Of a stretch of DNA of 64,000 nt, positions 35,226 through 45,002 are shown one piece after another. Below the pieces are notes generated by a model. That model worked only from the letters and a program-made list of their open reading frames with translations. It did not search any database and had not been told where the DNA came from. Every line of letters starts with the position of its first letter. The stretch's first letter is position 1. Both the position numbers and the translations under genes were made by a program. The stretch spans positions 1 through 64,000 of the forward strand of contig NZ_VZDO01000023.1 of NCBI RefSeq assembly GCF_008802405.1, written 5' to 3'. This stretch comes from Plantimonas leprariae. Its GTDB lineage: Bacteria > Pseudomonadota > Alphaproteobacteria > Rhizobiales > Rhizobiaceae.

Positions 35226-36731
35226 CTACTCCGCCGCCGCCGCATGGCTGGTGGTGAGGCTCGCCTGCGCGTCGTCCTTGCCCTGTTCCGCCAGCGCCTC
35301 GCGAACGCCCGCGCCGTAGGCCGGATCGACCTTGTCGAAGTGGGCGAGCTGCCGGTCGACGATGAACTGCGGCACGCCCTGCATCGCGCCGGCCAGCGTC
35401 TTGAACAGGCGCTGGCGGTGCGCCTCGTCGAACAGCGCGAACAGCGCGCGCGGCTGCGAGTAGTGGTCCGCCTCGGCGCGGTATTCGTAGCGGCCCACAT
35501 CGCCGGAATAGCGATGCGGCGGCTCCTCGACGCTCGGGTCTTCCACCGGGCCGTCGAACGAGTTCGGCTCGTAATAGGCGTCCGGGTTGGTCCTGAGGCC
35601 AAACGGCGTCGTTCCGTCGCGGTTGTAGTGGTGCACCGGGCAGCGCGGCTTGTTCACCTCCAGCGACTCGTAGTGCGTGCCGATGCGGTAGCGGTGCGCG
35701 TCCGGGTACGAGAACAGCCGGCCCTGCAGCATCTTGTCCGGCGAGAAGCCGATGCCGGGCACGACGTTCGACGGGTTGAAGGCCGACTGCTCGATCTCGG
35801 CGAAGTAGTTCTCCGGGTTCCGGTTCAGCTCCATCACGCCGACCTTGATCAGCGGATACTGCGAATGCGGCCAGACCTTCGTCAGGTCGAAGGCGCTCCA
35901 GCCGGTCTTCCGCTCGAACTCCTCGGCTTCCGCTTCCGGCATCGCCTGGATGTAGAAATCCCATGCCGGGAAGCGCCCATCCTCGATCATGCCGTAGAGG
36001 GCTTCCTGGTAGCTCTCGCGCGACTTCGCGATGACGCCCTCGGCCTCCTCGTTGGTGAAGGTCTTGTGGCCCTGCTTCGTCTTGAAGTGGAACTTCACCC
36101 AGAAGCGCTCGCCCTTGTCGTTCCAGAGCGAGAAGGTGTGCGAGCCGTAGCCGTTCATGCGGCTCGGGTCGACCGGGATGCCGCGATCCGACATCAGGAT
36201 CGTCACCTGATGCAGCGATTCCGGGCAGAGCGACCAGAAGTCCCACATCGCCGTCGCCGAGCGGAGATTCGTGCGCGGATGCCGCTTCTGCGTATGGATG
36301 AAGTCCGGGAACTTGTAGGGGTCGGCGACGAAGAACACCGGCGTGTTGTTGCCGACGAGGTCCCAGTTGCCCTCCTCGGTGTAGAACTTCAGCGCGAAGC
36401 CGCGCACGTCGCGCTCGGCGTCGGCCGCGCCCTGCTCGCCGGCGACAGTGGAGAATCGCGCCAGCATCTCGGTCTTCTTGCCGACCTCGGAGAACAGCTT
36501 GGCGCGCGAATAACGCGTGATGTCCTCGGTGACGGTCAGCGTGCCGTAGGCGCCCCAGCCCTTGGCGTGAACGACGCGCTCCGGCACGCGCTCGCGGTTC
36601 TGGTGCGCCAGCTTCTCGATGAGCTGGTAGTCCTCCAGCAGCACCGGCCCGTTCGGGCCGACCGTCTTGGAATTCTGGTTGCTGGATACCGGCGCGCCGG
36701 CTGTGGTCGTCAGCCTCGGTTTATCGGTCAT
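35226..36731 (-). CDS. katA: Catalase (heme, clade 3-like)
   Basis: 501 residues, small-subunit catalase length. The catalytic His is in [13 protein letters not shown], the Asn region in [18 protein letters not shown], and the proximal heme Tyr in [14 protein letters not shown]. It degrades hydrogen peroxide. The gene is divergent from oxyR with a shared 107-base promoter region that contains two short palindromes. Confidence 0.95.
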   Translation of the reverse strand: MTDKPRLTTTAGAPVSSNQNSKTVGPNGPVLLEDYQLIEKLAHQNRERVPERVVHAKGWGAYGTLTVTEDITRYSRAKLFSEVGKKTEMLARFSTVAGEQGAADAERDVRGFALKFYTEEGNWDLVGNNTPVFFVADPYKFPDFIHTQKRHPRTNLRSATAMWDFWSLCPESLHQVTILMSDRGIPVDPSRMNGYGSHTFSLWNDKGERFWVKFHFKTKQGHKTFTNEEAEGVIAKSRESYQEALYGMIEDGRFPAWDFYIQAMPEAEAEEFERKTGWSAFDLTKVWPHSQYPLIKVGVMELNRNPENYFAEIEQSAFNPSNVVPGIGFSPDKMLQGRLFSYPDAHRYRIGTHYESLEVNKPRCPVHHYNRDGTTPFGLRTNPDAYYEPNSFDGPVEDPSVEEPPHRYSGDVGRYEYRAEADHYSQPRALFALFDEAHRQRLFKTLAGAMQGVPQFIVDRQLAHFDKVDPAYGAGVREALAEQGKDDAQASLTTSHAAAAE

Positions 36732-36760
36732 CTCGAATCTCCTCGCTGGACGCTTTGGAA

Positions 36761-36836
36761 TTGGAAGCGTTCCAACAGATTCGACCGATAACTTCCAATC
36801 GTATTTTCAAACCGCGTCGATCGGATTATCCGATCG
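36761..36836. promoter_or_regulatory. Divergent katA-oxyR control region with two palindromes
   Basis: Two inverted repeats stand out: TTGGAA-GCG-TTCCAA (36761-36775), and the 19-base CGATCGGATTATCCGATCG (36818-36836), which ends two bases before the oxyR ATG. The stretch between them is AT-rich and suited to promoters. Either repeat could bind OxyR or another regulator; neither matches the classical four-element OxyR site exactly. Confidence 0.45.
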
Positions 36837-36838
36837 AT

Positions 36839-37738
36839 ATGATCACGCTGCGACAGCTTCGCTATTTTCAGGCGCTCGCCGAGACGCTGCATTTCGGCCG
36901 GGCGGCGCGGCTCTTGAACGTCAGCCAACCGGCATTGTCCGGCCAGATCGCCGCGCTGGAGGAGGTGCTCGGCCTGCGGCTGTTCGAGCGCCGGGCGAGC
37001 GGCGTCGCGGCGACGCCCGAAGCCGGCAGCATCCTCCAACGGGTCGACGCGATCCTTGCCGAGGTGCGCGAGCTGGAAGCGCTGGCGCAGCGGCCCGGCG
37101 ACGTGCTGGCCGGCCGCCTACGGCTCGGCCTCATCGCGACGGTCGCGCCCTATCTGCTGCCGCGGCTCCTGCCGCGCCTCGCGCACGATCACCCGCAACT
37201 GGATCTCGCCATCCGCGAGAGCCTGACGGCCGCGCTCGTCGCCGATCTCCAAGCGGGCGAGTTGGACTGCGCCCTGGTCGCCCTGCCGCTGGACGCGGCC
37301 GGTCTCGACTGGATCGAGCTCGGCGCGGACCCGTTCTGGCTTGCGGTGCCGGCCCGTGAGGCCGGACGCTTCGGCGACCATGTCGAGGTGCAGGCCCTGT
37401 CGCACGAGCCGCTGATCCTGCTGGAGGAAGGCCATTGCCTGCGGGACCAGGCGCTGAAGCTCTGCCAGCTCGCCGAATCCAGCCGCTTCGCCAGTCTCAG
37501 CGCGACGAGCCTCGCGACGATCCTCAGGATGGTTGCGGGCGGGCTCGGCGCGACGCTGATCCCCGCCATCGCCATCGAAGCCGAAACCGCGGCTGGCGGC
37601 ATCGAGGTACTGCCGTTCCGCGACCCGCAGCCGTCCCGCACGCTGGTGCTCGCCTTCCGCCGCTCGTCGACACGGCGGCGCGACATCGAGGCCCTGGCGG
37701 AGGTCGTGCGGCGGAGCCTGTGCGGGCGGCCAGCGTGA
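36839..37738 (+). CDS. oxyR: Hydrogen peroxide sensor, LysR family
   Basis: 299 residues. The LysR HTH is at the N-terminus (LRYFQALAETLHFGRAARLLNVSQPALSGQIAALE). The redox cysteines of OxyR are both present in EEGHCLRDQALKLCQLAE, matching the Cys199-Cys208 spacing. Divergence from katA fits peroxide-responsive activation of catalase. ATG 36839 is chosen because it places the HTH at the normal distance. Confidence 0.9.
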   Translation: MITLRQLRYFQALAETLHFGRAARLLNVSQPALSGQIAALEEVLGLRLFERRASGVAATPEAGSILQRVDAILAEVRELEALAQRPGDVLAGRLRLGLIATVAPYLLPRLLPRLAHDHPQLDLAIRESLTAALVADLQAGELDCALVALPLDAAGLDWIELGADPFWLAVPAREAGRFGDHVEVQALSHEPLILLEEGHCLRDQALKLCQLAESSRFASLSATSLATILRMVAGGLGATLIPAIAIEAETAAGGIEVLPFRDPQPSRTLVLAFRRSSTRRRDIEALAEVVRRSLCGRPA

Positions 37739-38161
37739 TCAGGCGACGCCGAGCAGGTGGAGCGCGAACAGGATCCAGAGAACGAACAGGACGACGAAGC
37801 CGGCGACGAAGGCCTGGAAACGCTGCGCGACGGCGTTCGAACCGAGATGCACGAAAGCGTGGACGAGGCGGCAGACCACGAAGATCCAGGCGAGCGCGAC
37901 CGCGAGCCAACTCGCGCCGTTGGTGACGTAGAGCGCGAGGCAGACAGCGTGGAACAGGACCGGCAGCTCGAACTGGTTGGCGACGTTGCGGGACGCCGAG
38001 GCGCTGTCCGCCGGCTCGGTCCCGGCGGTACGGAACGTGTCCAGCGATGCGCCGCCGCCGCGGACCGCCGTCCGGCGACGCGACAGGAGCACGAAATACG
38101 CCGCGAAGGTCAGGAAGGCCTGCGCGACCATCGGCCAGAAGATCGCGAGGTTGCCGATCAT
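37739..38161 (-). CDS. MAPEG family membrane protein
   Basis: 140 residues with four membrane helices. FELPVLFHAVCLALYVTN and the late RLVHAFVHLGSNAVAQRF correspond to the conserved E-x-x-x-x-F-x-x and R-x-x-H patterns of MAPEG proteins. The start may be ATG 38161 or a TTG six bases earlier that overlaps the guaB stop. Its stop abuts the convergent oxyR stop. Confidence 0.8.
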   Translation of the reverse strand: MIGNLAIFWPMVAQAFLTFAAYFVLLSRRRTAVRGGGASLDTFRTAGTEPADSASASRNVANQFELPVLFHAVCLALYVTNGASWLAVALAWIFVVCRLVHAFVHLGSNAVAQRFQAFVAGFVVLFVLWILFALHLLGVA

Positions 38162-38163
38162 CC

Positions 38164-39669
<1,506 letters not shown>

Positions 39670-39761
39670 CTAAACGAACGCCGCCGGGATGCGTCTTCGA
39701 CATCCGGCGGCGGAGGATTGGCACCGGCCCCTAGCATGGGGGCTTTGTCTTTGGAAGCGGA

Positions 39762-40772
39762 CTAGACGTCGAACTGGTAGGTCACCGGCACGAAGCGGAA
39801 GCCCTCCCCCGTCTGCTCGGCGAAGCCGATGCCGGGGAACGGCATGTGATAGCCGACGAACGGCTCGCGTTTCTCCGCCACCATGCCGAAGACGCGTTTG
39901 CGCGTCGCGGTCGCCTGCTCCGGCACGTGGTCGAACCGGACCCGCCAGTCCGGCCGCTGCAGCGAAGCGACGTAATGGTTCGACGTGTCGGCGAGATGCC
40001 AGAGCTTTCTGCCGCCGAACGTCATCTCGAAGATCATGTGACCCTGCGTGTGACCGAAGGCCTCGTGCGCGACGATGCCCGGCAGCACCTCGTCGCCTTG
40101 CCTCAGGAACCTCGCCTTGTCGACGAGGGGCGTGACGTTCTTCGCCACCAGCGCCGCGCCGTCCTTGCGCTCGCCGTTCTTCGCCTCGTCGGAGGTCCAC
40201 CAGCCGTATTCCGCCCGGCCGAGCGCCAGCTTCGCGTTCGGGAAGGCCGGGCCGCCTTCCTCCATCGCCCCGCCGATATGGTCGCCGTGGAGATGGGTCA
40301 GGACGAGCAGGGTGACGTCCTCCGGCTTGTAGCCGGCCTCGCCCATCCGTTCGCGCAAGCGGCCCATGCCGTTGGCGCGGCCCATCGGTCCCATGCCGGT
40401 ATCGAACAGGACGAGCTGGCCGCCGGTCTCCACGAAGACCGGCAGGAAGCCGTTCACGAAGCGCTTCTCGGGCAGGAAGTTGGCGCGCATCAGTTCCGCG
40501 ACCGCCGCCTCGCTCTGGTCCGCTCCGAAGGTCGGATAGGGTCCGTCGCCCGGCCTGAGGCCGTCGAGCACGATCGTGACGACCGCGTCGCCCACTTTGA
40601 AGCGGCGCCATTTCGGCTCCGGCCGTTCCTGCATTCCCGTCTCCGCTGCTTGGACTTCGGCTTGGCGGGCGAAATAGGGGGCGCCGGCCGCGAGGACACC
40701 GAGGCCGCCCGCAAGTTTCATCGCGGCCCGGCGGTGTATCCCGCCCGATCCCCGCCCGATCGTCCCGCCCAT
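39762..40772 (-). CDS. Exported metallo-beta-lactamase-fold hydrolase
   Basis: 336 residues. The N-terminus IHRRAAMKLAGGLGVLAAGAP is a twin-arginine-like signal. The metal site is LTHLHGDHIGG, with further ligands in AFGHTQGHMIFE and HLADTSNHY. It is a periplasmic hydrolase of unknown substrate, possibly lactonase-like. The start at MGGTIGRG is chosen because it places the Tat motif near the N-terminus; more upstream coding is arginine-rich. Confidence 0.8.
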   Translation of the reverse strand: MGGTIGRGSGGIHRRAAMKLAGGLGVLAAGAPYFARQAEVQAAETGMQERPEPKWRRFKVGDAVVTIVLDGLRPGDGPYPTFGADQSEAAVAELMRANFLPEKRFVNGFLPVFVETGGQLVLFDTGMGPMGRANGMGRLRERMGEAGYKPEDVTLLVLTHLHGDHIGGAMEEGGPAFPNAKLALGRAEYGWWTSDEAKNGERKDGAALVAKNVTPLVDKARFLRQGDEVLPGIVAHEAFGHTQGHMIFEMTFGGRKLWHLADTSNHYVASLQRPDWRVRFDHVPEQATATRKRVFGMVAEKREPFVGYHMPFPGIGFAEQTGEGFRFVPVTYQFDV

Positions 40773-40992
40773 CGCTCCCGGCTCCCGATTTTCCGTGCGG
40801 GCGAACTGGATCAAGGCCCGCGGTGCGACAAGACACGAACACGGCGAGTTGAGGCGCGTCGCCAAGCGTGAAGGCTCGAACCCGTTGCGCCTTGCGGCCG
40901 ACGGGTTCAAGAGGACGTTTCTCCAACCGCGCCATGTTCCGCTCGGCTTCGAACGGCTCACGACGTCGCCCTCCTGTCGCGAAGGGTTTCAC

Positions 40993-42411
40993 GTGAAACA
41001 ACGCATCGTCCCGATCGTGCTCGCCGTCGCACTGTTCATGGAGAACATGGACTCGACCGTGATCGCGACCTCGCTCGCGACCATCGCGCGCGACATCGGC
41101 ACGAGCCCGATCGCGCTGAAGCTGGCGTTGACCAGCTACTTCGTCTCGCTCGCGATCTTCATCCCGATCTCCGGCCGCATGGCCGACCGCTTCGGCGCGA
41201 AGGAGGTGTTCCGCCTGGCGATCGTCGTGTTCATGGCCGGCTCGATCGCCTGCGCCTTCGCCGGCTCGCTGCACGCCTTCGTCTTCGCGCGCTTCCTGCA
41301 AGGCATGGGCGGCGCGATGATGACGCCGGTCGGCCGCCTCCTCCTCGTCCGCGCGGTGCCGAAGGGCGACCTCGTCTCGGCGATGGCTTGGTTCACCATC
41401 CCTGCCCTCATCGGCCCCCTCGTCGGCCCCCCGATCGGCGGCGCGATCGCGACCTATGCCGACTGGCGCTGGATCTTCCTGATCAACATCCCGATCGGCA
41501 TCGCCGGCATCGCGCTGTCGACCCGCTTCCTGCCGCATGTCGAGCGGATCGCCGACATCACCTTCGACTGGACAGGCTTCGCGCTGTCGGGCCTCGCCTG
41601 CGCCGGCATCGTCTTCGGCTTCTCCGTCGTCTCGCTCCCCGCCCTGCCGCCTGTCTTCGGCGCGATCATGGTGCTCGTCGGCGCGATCTTCGCCGTCCTC
41701 TATGTCGGCCACGCCCGGCGCGCGACGCGGCCCGTGATCGACCTCGCGATGCTCGGCATCCCGACCTTGCGCGCGGCGGTGATCGGCGGCGCGGTATTCC
41801 GCATCGGGGCGGGTGCGGTCCCCTTCCTGTTTCCGCTGATGCTGCAGCTCGGCTTCCATTTCACGCCGCTGCAGTCCGGCCTCGTCAGCGCCGCCTCCGT
41901 CGGCGGCGCGATGGGCATGAAGTTCCTCGCCCGTCCGATCCTGCGCCGCTTCGGGTTCCGCTCGACCCTGCTCGGCGCCGGCGTCGTCGGCGGCATGTTC
42001 ACGGCGCTGATCGGCGTCTACCGGCCGGAAATCTTCATGCCGTTCCTGATCGTCTTCCTGCTCGCCGGCGGCTTCTTCCGCTCGCTGTTCTTCACCTCGA
42101 TCAACACCCTCGCCTTCGCCGACGTGCCGAAGCAGAAGGCCAGCGACGCGACGGCGCTGCTCGCCGCCTTCCAGCAGGTGGCGATCGCGACCGGCGTCGC
42201 GACGGCTGGCGCCATCCTCGAAGCCGGCATGGTGATGCAAGGAACCGAGGTGCCGACGCTCGGCACCTTCACAACGGCGTTCTTAATCGTCGGCGGCATC
42301 TCCGCGCTCGCCTCCGCGCCGTTCCTCCTGCTGCCGCACGAAGCCGGCGCGGAGGTCGCGGGACACCGCGTGGCGGCAGCGGCGACCGAACGGCGCGTGC
42401 CGGCGGAGTAG
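40993..42411 (+). CDS. MFS multidrug exporter, DHA2-like
   Basis: 472 residues from a GTG just after a GAAGGG element. Family motif ENMDSTVIATSLATIARDIG sits in the first span, followed by motif A GRMADRFGAKEVFRL and motif C-like GPLVGPPIGGAIATYADWRW. About 14 spans fit the DHA2 proton-antiport subgroup (EmrB-like). No adjacent regulator or membrane-fusion gene is present. It diverges from the metallo-hydrolase with a 220-base gap. Confidence 0.83.
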   Translation: MKQRIVPIVLAVALFMENMDSTVIATSLATIARDIGTSPIALKLALTSYFVSLAIFIPISGRMADRFGAKEVFRLAIVVFMAGSIACAFAGSLHAFVFARFLQGMGGAMMTPVGRLLLVRAVPKGDLVSAMAWFTIPALIGPLVGPPIGGAIATYADWRWIFLINIPIGIAGIALSTRFLPHVERIADITFDWTGFALSGLACAGIVFGFSVVSLPALPPVFGAIMVLVGAIFAVLYVGHARRATRPVIDLAMLGIPTLRAAVIGGAVFRIGAGAVPFLFPLMLQLGFHFTPLQSGLVSAASVGGAMGMKFLARPILRRFGFRSTLLGAGVVGGMFTALIGVYRPEIFMPFLIVFLLAGGFFRSLFFTSINTLAFADVPKQKASDATALLAAFQQVAIATGVATAGAILEAGMVMQGTEVPTLGTFTTAFLIVGGISALASAPFLLLPHEAGAEVAGHRVAAAATERRVPAE

Positions 42412-42414
42412 CGG

Positions 42415-43128
42415 CTACCCCTCGTCCGCCGCCTCTTGCCGCCGCCCCTTGAAGCTCTTCGCCAGCAGGTAGAGCTCGACGGAATCCTCGCGGCTCGCCG
42501 GAGGCTTCACGTGGTGCACGCTGGTGAAATGCCGCTTCAGGTTGGCCAGGAGCTCGTTCTCCGTGCCGCCCTGGAAGGTCTTGGCGAGGAAATGCCCGCC
42601 GGGCTTCAGAACCGACACGGCGAAATCCGCCGCCACCTCGCAGAGATGCATGGTGCGCAGGTGATCGGTGCGGCGATGGCCCGTGGTCGGCGCCGCCATG
42701 TCGGACAGGACGATATCCGGCGCGCCGCCGAGTTCCTGGATCAGCCGGGTCGGTGCCGCATCGTCGAGGAGATCCAGCTGAAGGATCGTCGCGCCCGGCA
42801 CCGGGTCCATCTCCAGGTAGTCGATGCCGACGACACGGATTTCGCGACCCGACGCATCGCCGCAGCGCTCCACCGCCACCTGCGTCCAGCCGCCCGGCGC
42901 CGCGCCGAGATCGACGATGCGCATGCCGGCCTTCAGCAGCTCGTAGCGGTCGTCGATCTCGATCAGCTTGTAGGCGGCGCGCGAGCGGTAGCCGTCCGCT
43001 TTCGCGCGGCGCACGTAGGGGTCGTTGAGCTGCCGCTCCAGCCAGGCCCGCGACGAGGCCTTCAGCTTGCCCTTCTTCTGGACGCGGACGGTCAGCCCGC
43101 GATCGTCGCCGCGTCCCTTCGCGGTCAT
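42415..43128 (-). CDS. rlmE: 23S rRNA 2'-O-ribose methyltransferase (RlmE/RrmJ)
   Basis: 237 residues. Features: [20 protein letters not shown]-binding [15 protein letters not shown], catalytic Asp in [12 protein letters not shown] and the late [12 protein letters not shown] with the catalytic Lys. It methylates U2552 of 23S rRNA in model organisms. It follows the Ppx/GppA gene by ten bases, a pairing common in Hyphomicrobiales. Confidence 0.92.
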   Translation of the reverse strand: MTAKGRGDDRGLTVRVQKKGKLKASSRAWLERQLNDPYVRRAKADGYRSRAAYKLIEIDDRYELLKAGMRIVDLGAAPGGWTQVAVERCGDASGREIRVVGIDYLEMDPVPGATILQLDLLDDAAPTRLIQELGGAPDIVLSDMAAPTTGHRRTDHLRTMHLCEVAADFAVSVLKPGGHFLAKTFQGGTENELLANLKRHFTSVHHVKPPASREDSVELYLLAKSFKGRRQEAADEG

Positions 43129-43138
43129 GCCCGGCCCC

Positions 43139-44656
43139 TCACGCGACGGCCGCCGCTTGCGGACGCCCGGGCGCCCCGCGCCGCCAGACGCCGTCGGCGG
43201 CCATCATCTCGGTCAAGAGCCCCTCGCGCAGGCCCCGGTCGGCGACGCGTAAGGTCGGCGCCGGCCAGACGCGGCGGATCGCTTCGAGGATGGCGCAGCC
43301 GGCGATCACGAGATCGGCCCGGTCCGAGCCGATGCAGGGGTTCGCGACGCGCTCGGCGAAGCTCCAGCCGGCGATGCGCCGGATGAGGTGATCCACCTCG
43401 GCATCGTTGAGCCAGAGACCGTCGACCTGCCGCCGGTCGTAGCGTTCGAGGTCGAGGTGGATGCCGGCGAGCGTCGTGACCGTGCCGGAGGTGCCGAGCA
43501 GATGGAAGGCCTCGGTGCCGACGAGCTTGCCGAGCCGGTCGCGCCCGCCGAAGGTACGGATGCGGTAGAGCACGTCCTCCACCATGGTTTCGAACAGTTC
43601 CGGTGGGACGTCGCGGCCACCGTAACGCTCGGCGAGCGTCACGACCCCGACCGGCAGCGACGTCCAGGCGATGATGGCGTTCGACAGACGGCGCGGATTG
43701 GTGTGCCGCAGATCAAGGAGCGCGATCTCGGTGGAGCCGCCGCCGATATCGAACAGCACCGCGCCTTTCGCGCCGCGGTCGATCAGCGAACCGCAGCCCG
43801 AAACCGCGAGCCGCGCTTCCGTCTCGCGGCTGACGATCTCGAGCCGCAGGCCCGTCTCGCGCTCGACCCGCTCGATGAACTCTTCGCCATTGGCCGCCGA
43901 GCGGCAGGCTTCCGTCGCGATCAGGCGCGAGCCCGCGACATCCCGCGCGGCGAGCTTCTGCGCGCAGATCGCCAGCGCCGCGAGCGCCCGGTCCATCGCG
44001 CCGGTGGCGAGTCGCCCGGTGCGGCCGAGCCCTTCGCCGAGCCGCACAATGCGCGAGAAGGCGTCCACGACGCGGAACTGGCCCGGCCGCGTCGGCGTCG
44101 CGACCAGCAGACGGCAGTTGTTGGTGCCGAGGTCGAGGGCGGCATAGACCGGAAAGCGCTGCCGGTCTTCGTCGCGGCCGGCCGCCTGCGCCTTCGCCTC
44201 CCCGTTGAGAGGCAAGCTCCGTCGGTTCGAGTTGTCGGCCGACCGCGGCGGCTCTGCCCTGGCGGGCCGCTCCGTGCCTGGCGTCCTCGCGGACGCATGG
44301 GCGCCGGCTGCGGGCGGCGCGAACCGGTGGCCGCGCTTCCGCCGCCGGGCTGAGCGCTTCTGCTCCGAGCCGATCGCCGGCAGGGGCGACGCATCGGCAA
44401 CTCCGGCCGCGGGGCTCCCGCTCCGCCGCCGGCGCCGCTGCCGCTTCGTCAAGACCTTGCCCGAGCCTTCGCCGGCAGCGCCGCCGACCGTCTCCATGCG
44501 ACCGGCGACATGCGACGCCGCGCCGTCCGCCCGGCCGGCCGGTCCTTCCACGGCATCACGCGTCAGGTTCGAAGCGAAACGGGTGTTCTGATCGTCCTCA
44601 TCGATATTCAATTGACCTCTTCCGGCGGTCGCGGCGAAACGCCTGTCTTCCGCCAT
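43139..44656 (-). CDS. Ppx/GppA family phosphatase with long basic N-terminal extension
   Basis: About 505 residues from ATG 44656. The sugar-kinase-like core starts near residue 170 ([19 protein letters not shown]) and contains [17 protein letters not shown] and [14 protein letters not shown]. The first 165 residues are low-complexity, rich in Arg, Ala, Gly and Ser, and probably disordered. The enzyme should degrade polyphosphate or pppGpp. Several start codons are possible in the extension. Confidence 0.82.
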   Translation of the reverse strand: MAEDRRFAATAGRGQLNIDEDDQNTRFASNLTRDAVEGPAGRADGAASHVAGRMETVGGAAGEGSGKVLTKRQRRRRRSGSPAAGVADASPLPAIGSEQKRSARRRKRGHRFAPPAAGAHASARTPGTERPARAEPPRSADNSNRRSLPLNGEAKAQAAGRDEDRQRFPVYAALDLGTNNCRLLVATPTRPGQFRVVDAFSRIVRLGEGLGRTGRLATGAMDRALAALAICAQKLAARDVAGSRLIATEACRSAANGEEFIERVERETGLRLEIVSRETEARLAVSGCGSLIDRGAKGAVLFDIGGGSTEIALLDLRHTNPRRLSNAIIAWTSLPVGVVTLAERYGGRDVPPELFETMVEDVLYRIRTFGGRDRLGKLVGTEAFHLLGTSGTVTTLAGIHLDLERYDRRQVDGLWLNDAEVDHLIRRIAGWSFAERVANPCIGSDRADLVIAGCAILEAIRRVWPAPTLRVADRGLREGLLTEMMAADGVWRRGAPGRPQAAAVA

Positions 44657-44797
44657 GATTTGAAACGCAGTTGATCCGAAGCTTACCAACCCCGCGTTCG
44701 AGCACAAGGGGAAGCCCCGCCGGCGGCGCACGCAGGAGAGCCCCTCGACCGGTCGGGCCGATGTTTCGTCCGCCTGTCGCGACACGACGGAAAGGGT

Positions 44798-44825
44798 TTG
44801 CAATCCCGGCCTCGGTCGATATATA
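44798..44825 (+). promoter_or_regulatory. Probable sigma-70 promoter of tRNA-Gln
   Basis: TTGCAA (-35) and TATATA (-10) separated by 16 bases, about 40 bases before the tRNA. The A/T-rich -10 stands out in the GC-rich surroundings. Confidence 0.55.
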
Positions 44826-44864
44826 GGCGGCGCTCGGCTGCGGAACGGCGGCCCGGCGCCCTGC

Positions 44865-44938
44865 TGGGGGATAGTTTAAGGGTAGAACAGCGGACTCTGA
44901 CTCCGCTAGTCTTGGTTCGAATCCAGGTCCCCCAGCCA
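44865..44938 (+). tRNA. tRNA-Gln (anticodon CTG)
   Basis: A complete cloverleaf: acceptor arms TGGGGGA and TCCCCCA, D-arm with AAGGGTAGAAC, anticodon stem GCGGA/TCCGC with loop CTCTGAC giving anticodon CTG, T-loop GGTTCGAATCC, and an encoded CCA end. It reads CAG codons. A tyrosine integrase gene begins 65 bases downstream, so the 3' end is the probable attachment site of the island. Confidence 0.95.
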
Positions 44939-45002
44939 ATCTTCGTCAAGCTGTTGATCCTGTTGCCGCAGCTCCGCGCATAAGCGTCGAGGTGAAGGAC
45001 GG

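Noticed and set aside
35116-35602. Long N-terminal extension of the antitoxin
   Set aside because: The open frame continues but is antisense to katA and has biased composition; Phd/YefM proteins start near the chosen ATG.
39676-39748. Hairpins between guaB and the metallo-hydrolase gene as a riboswitch
   Set aside because: Two GC-rich hairpins exist, one with a bulged stem and one followed by T-rich sequence only on the plus strand, whereas both genes are on the minus strand; no known guanine or purine riboswitch core is visible.
39670-42240. Very long minus-strand open frame (over 800 codons)
   Set aside because: It runs antisense to the MFS gene and through the metallo-hydrolase in another frame; the product is extremely rich in Arg, Asp and His. 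High GC removes stop codons in shadow frames.
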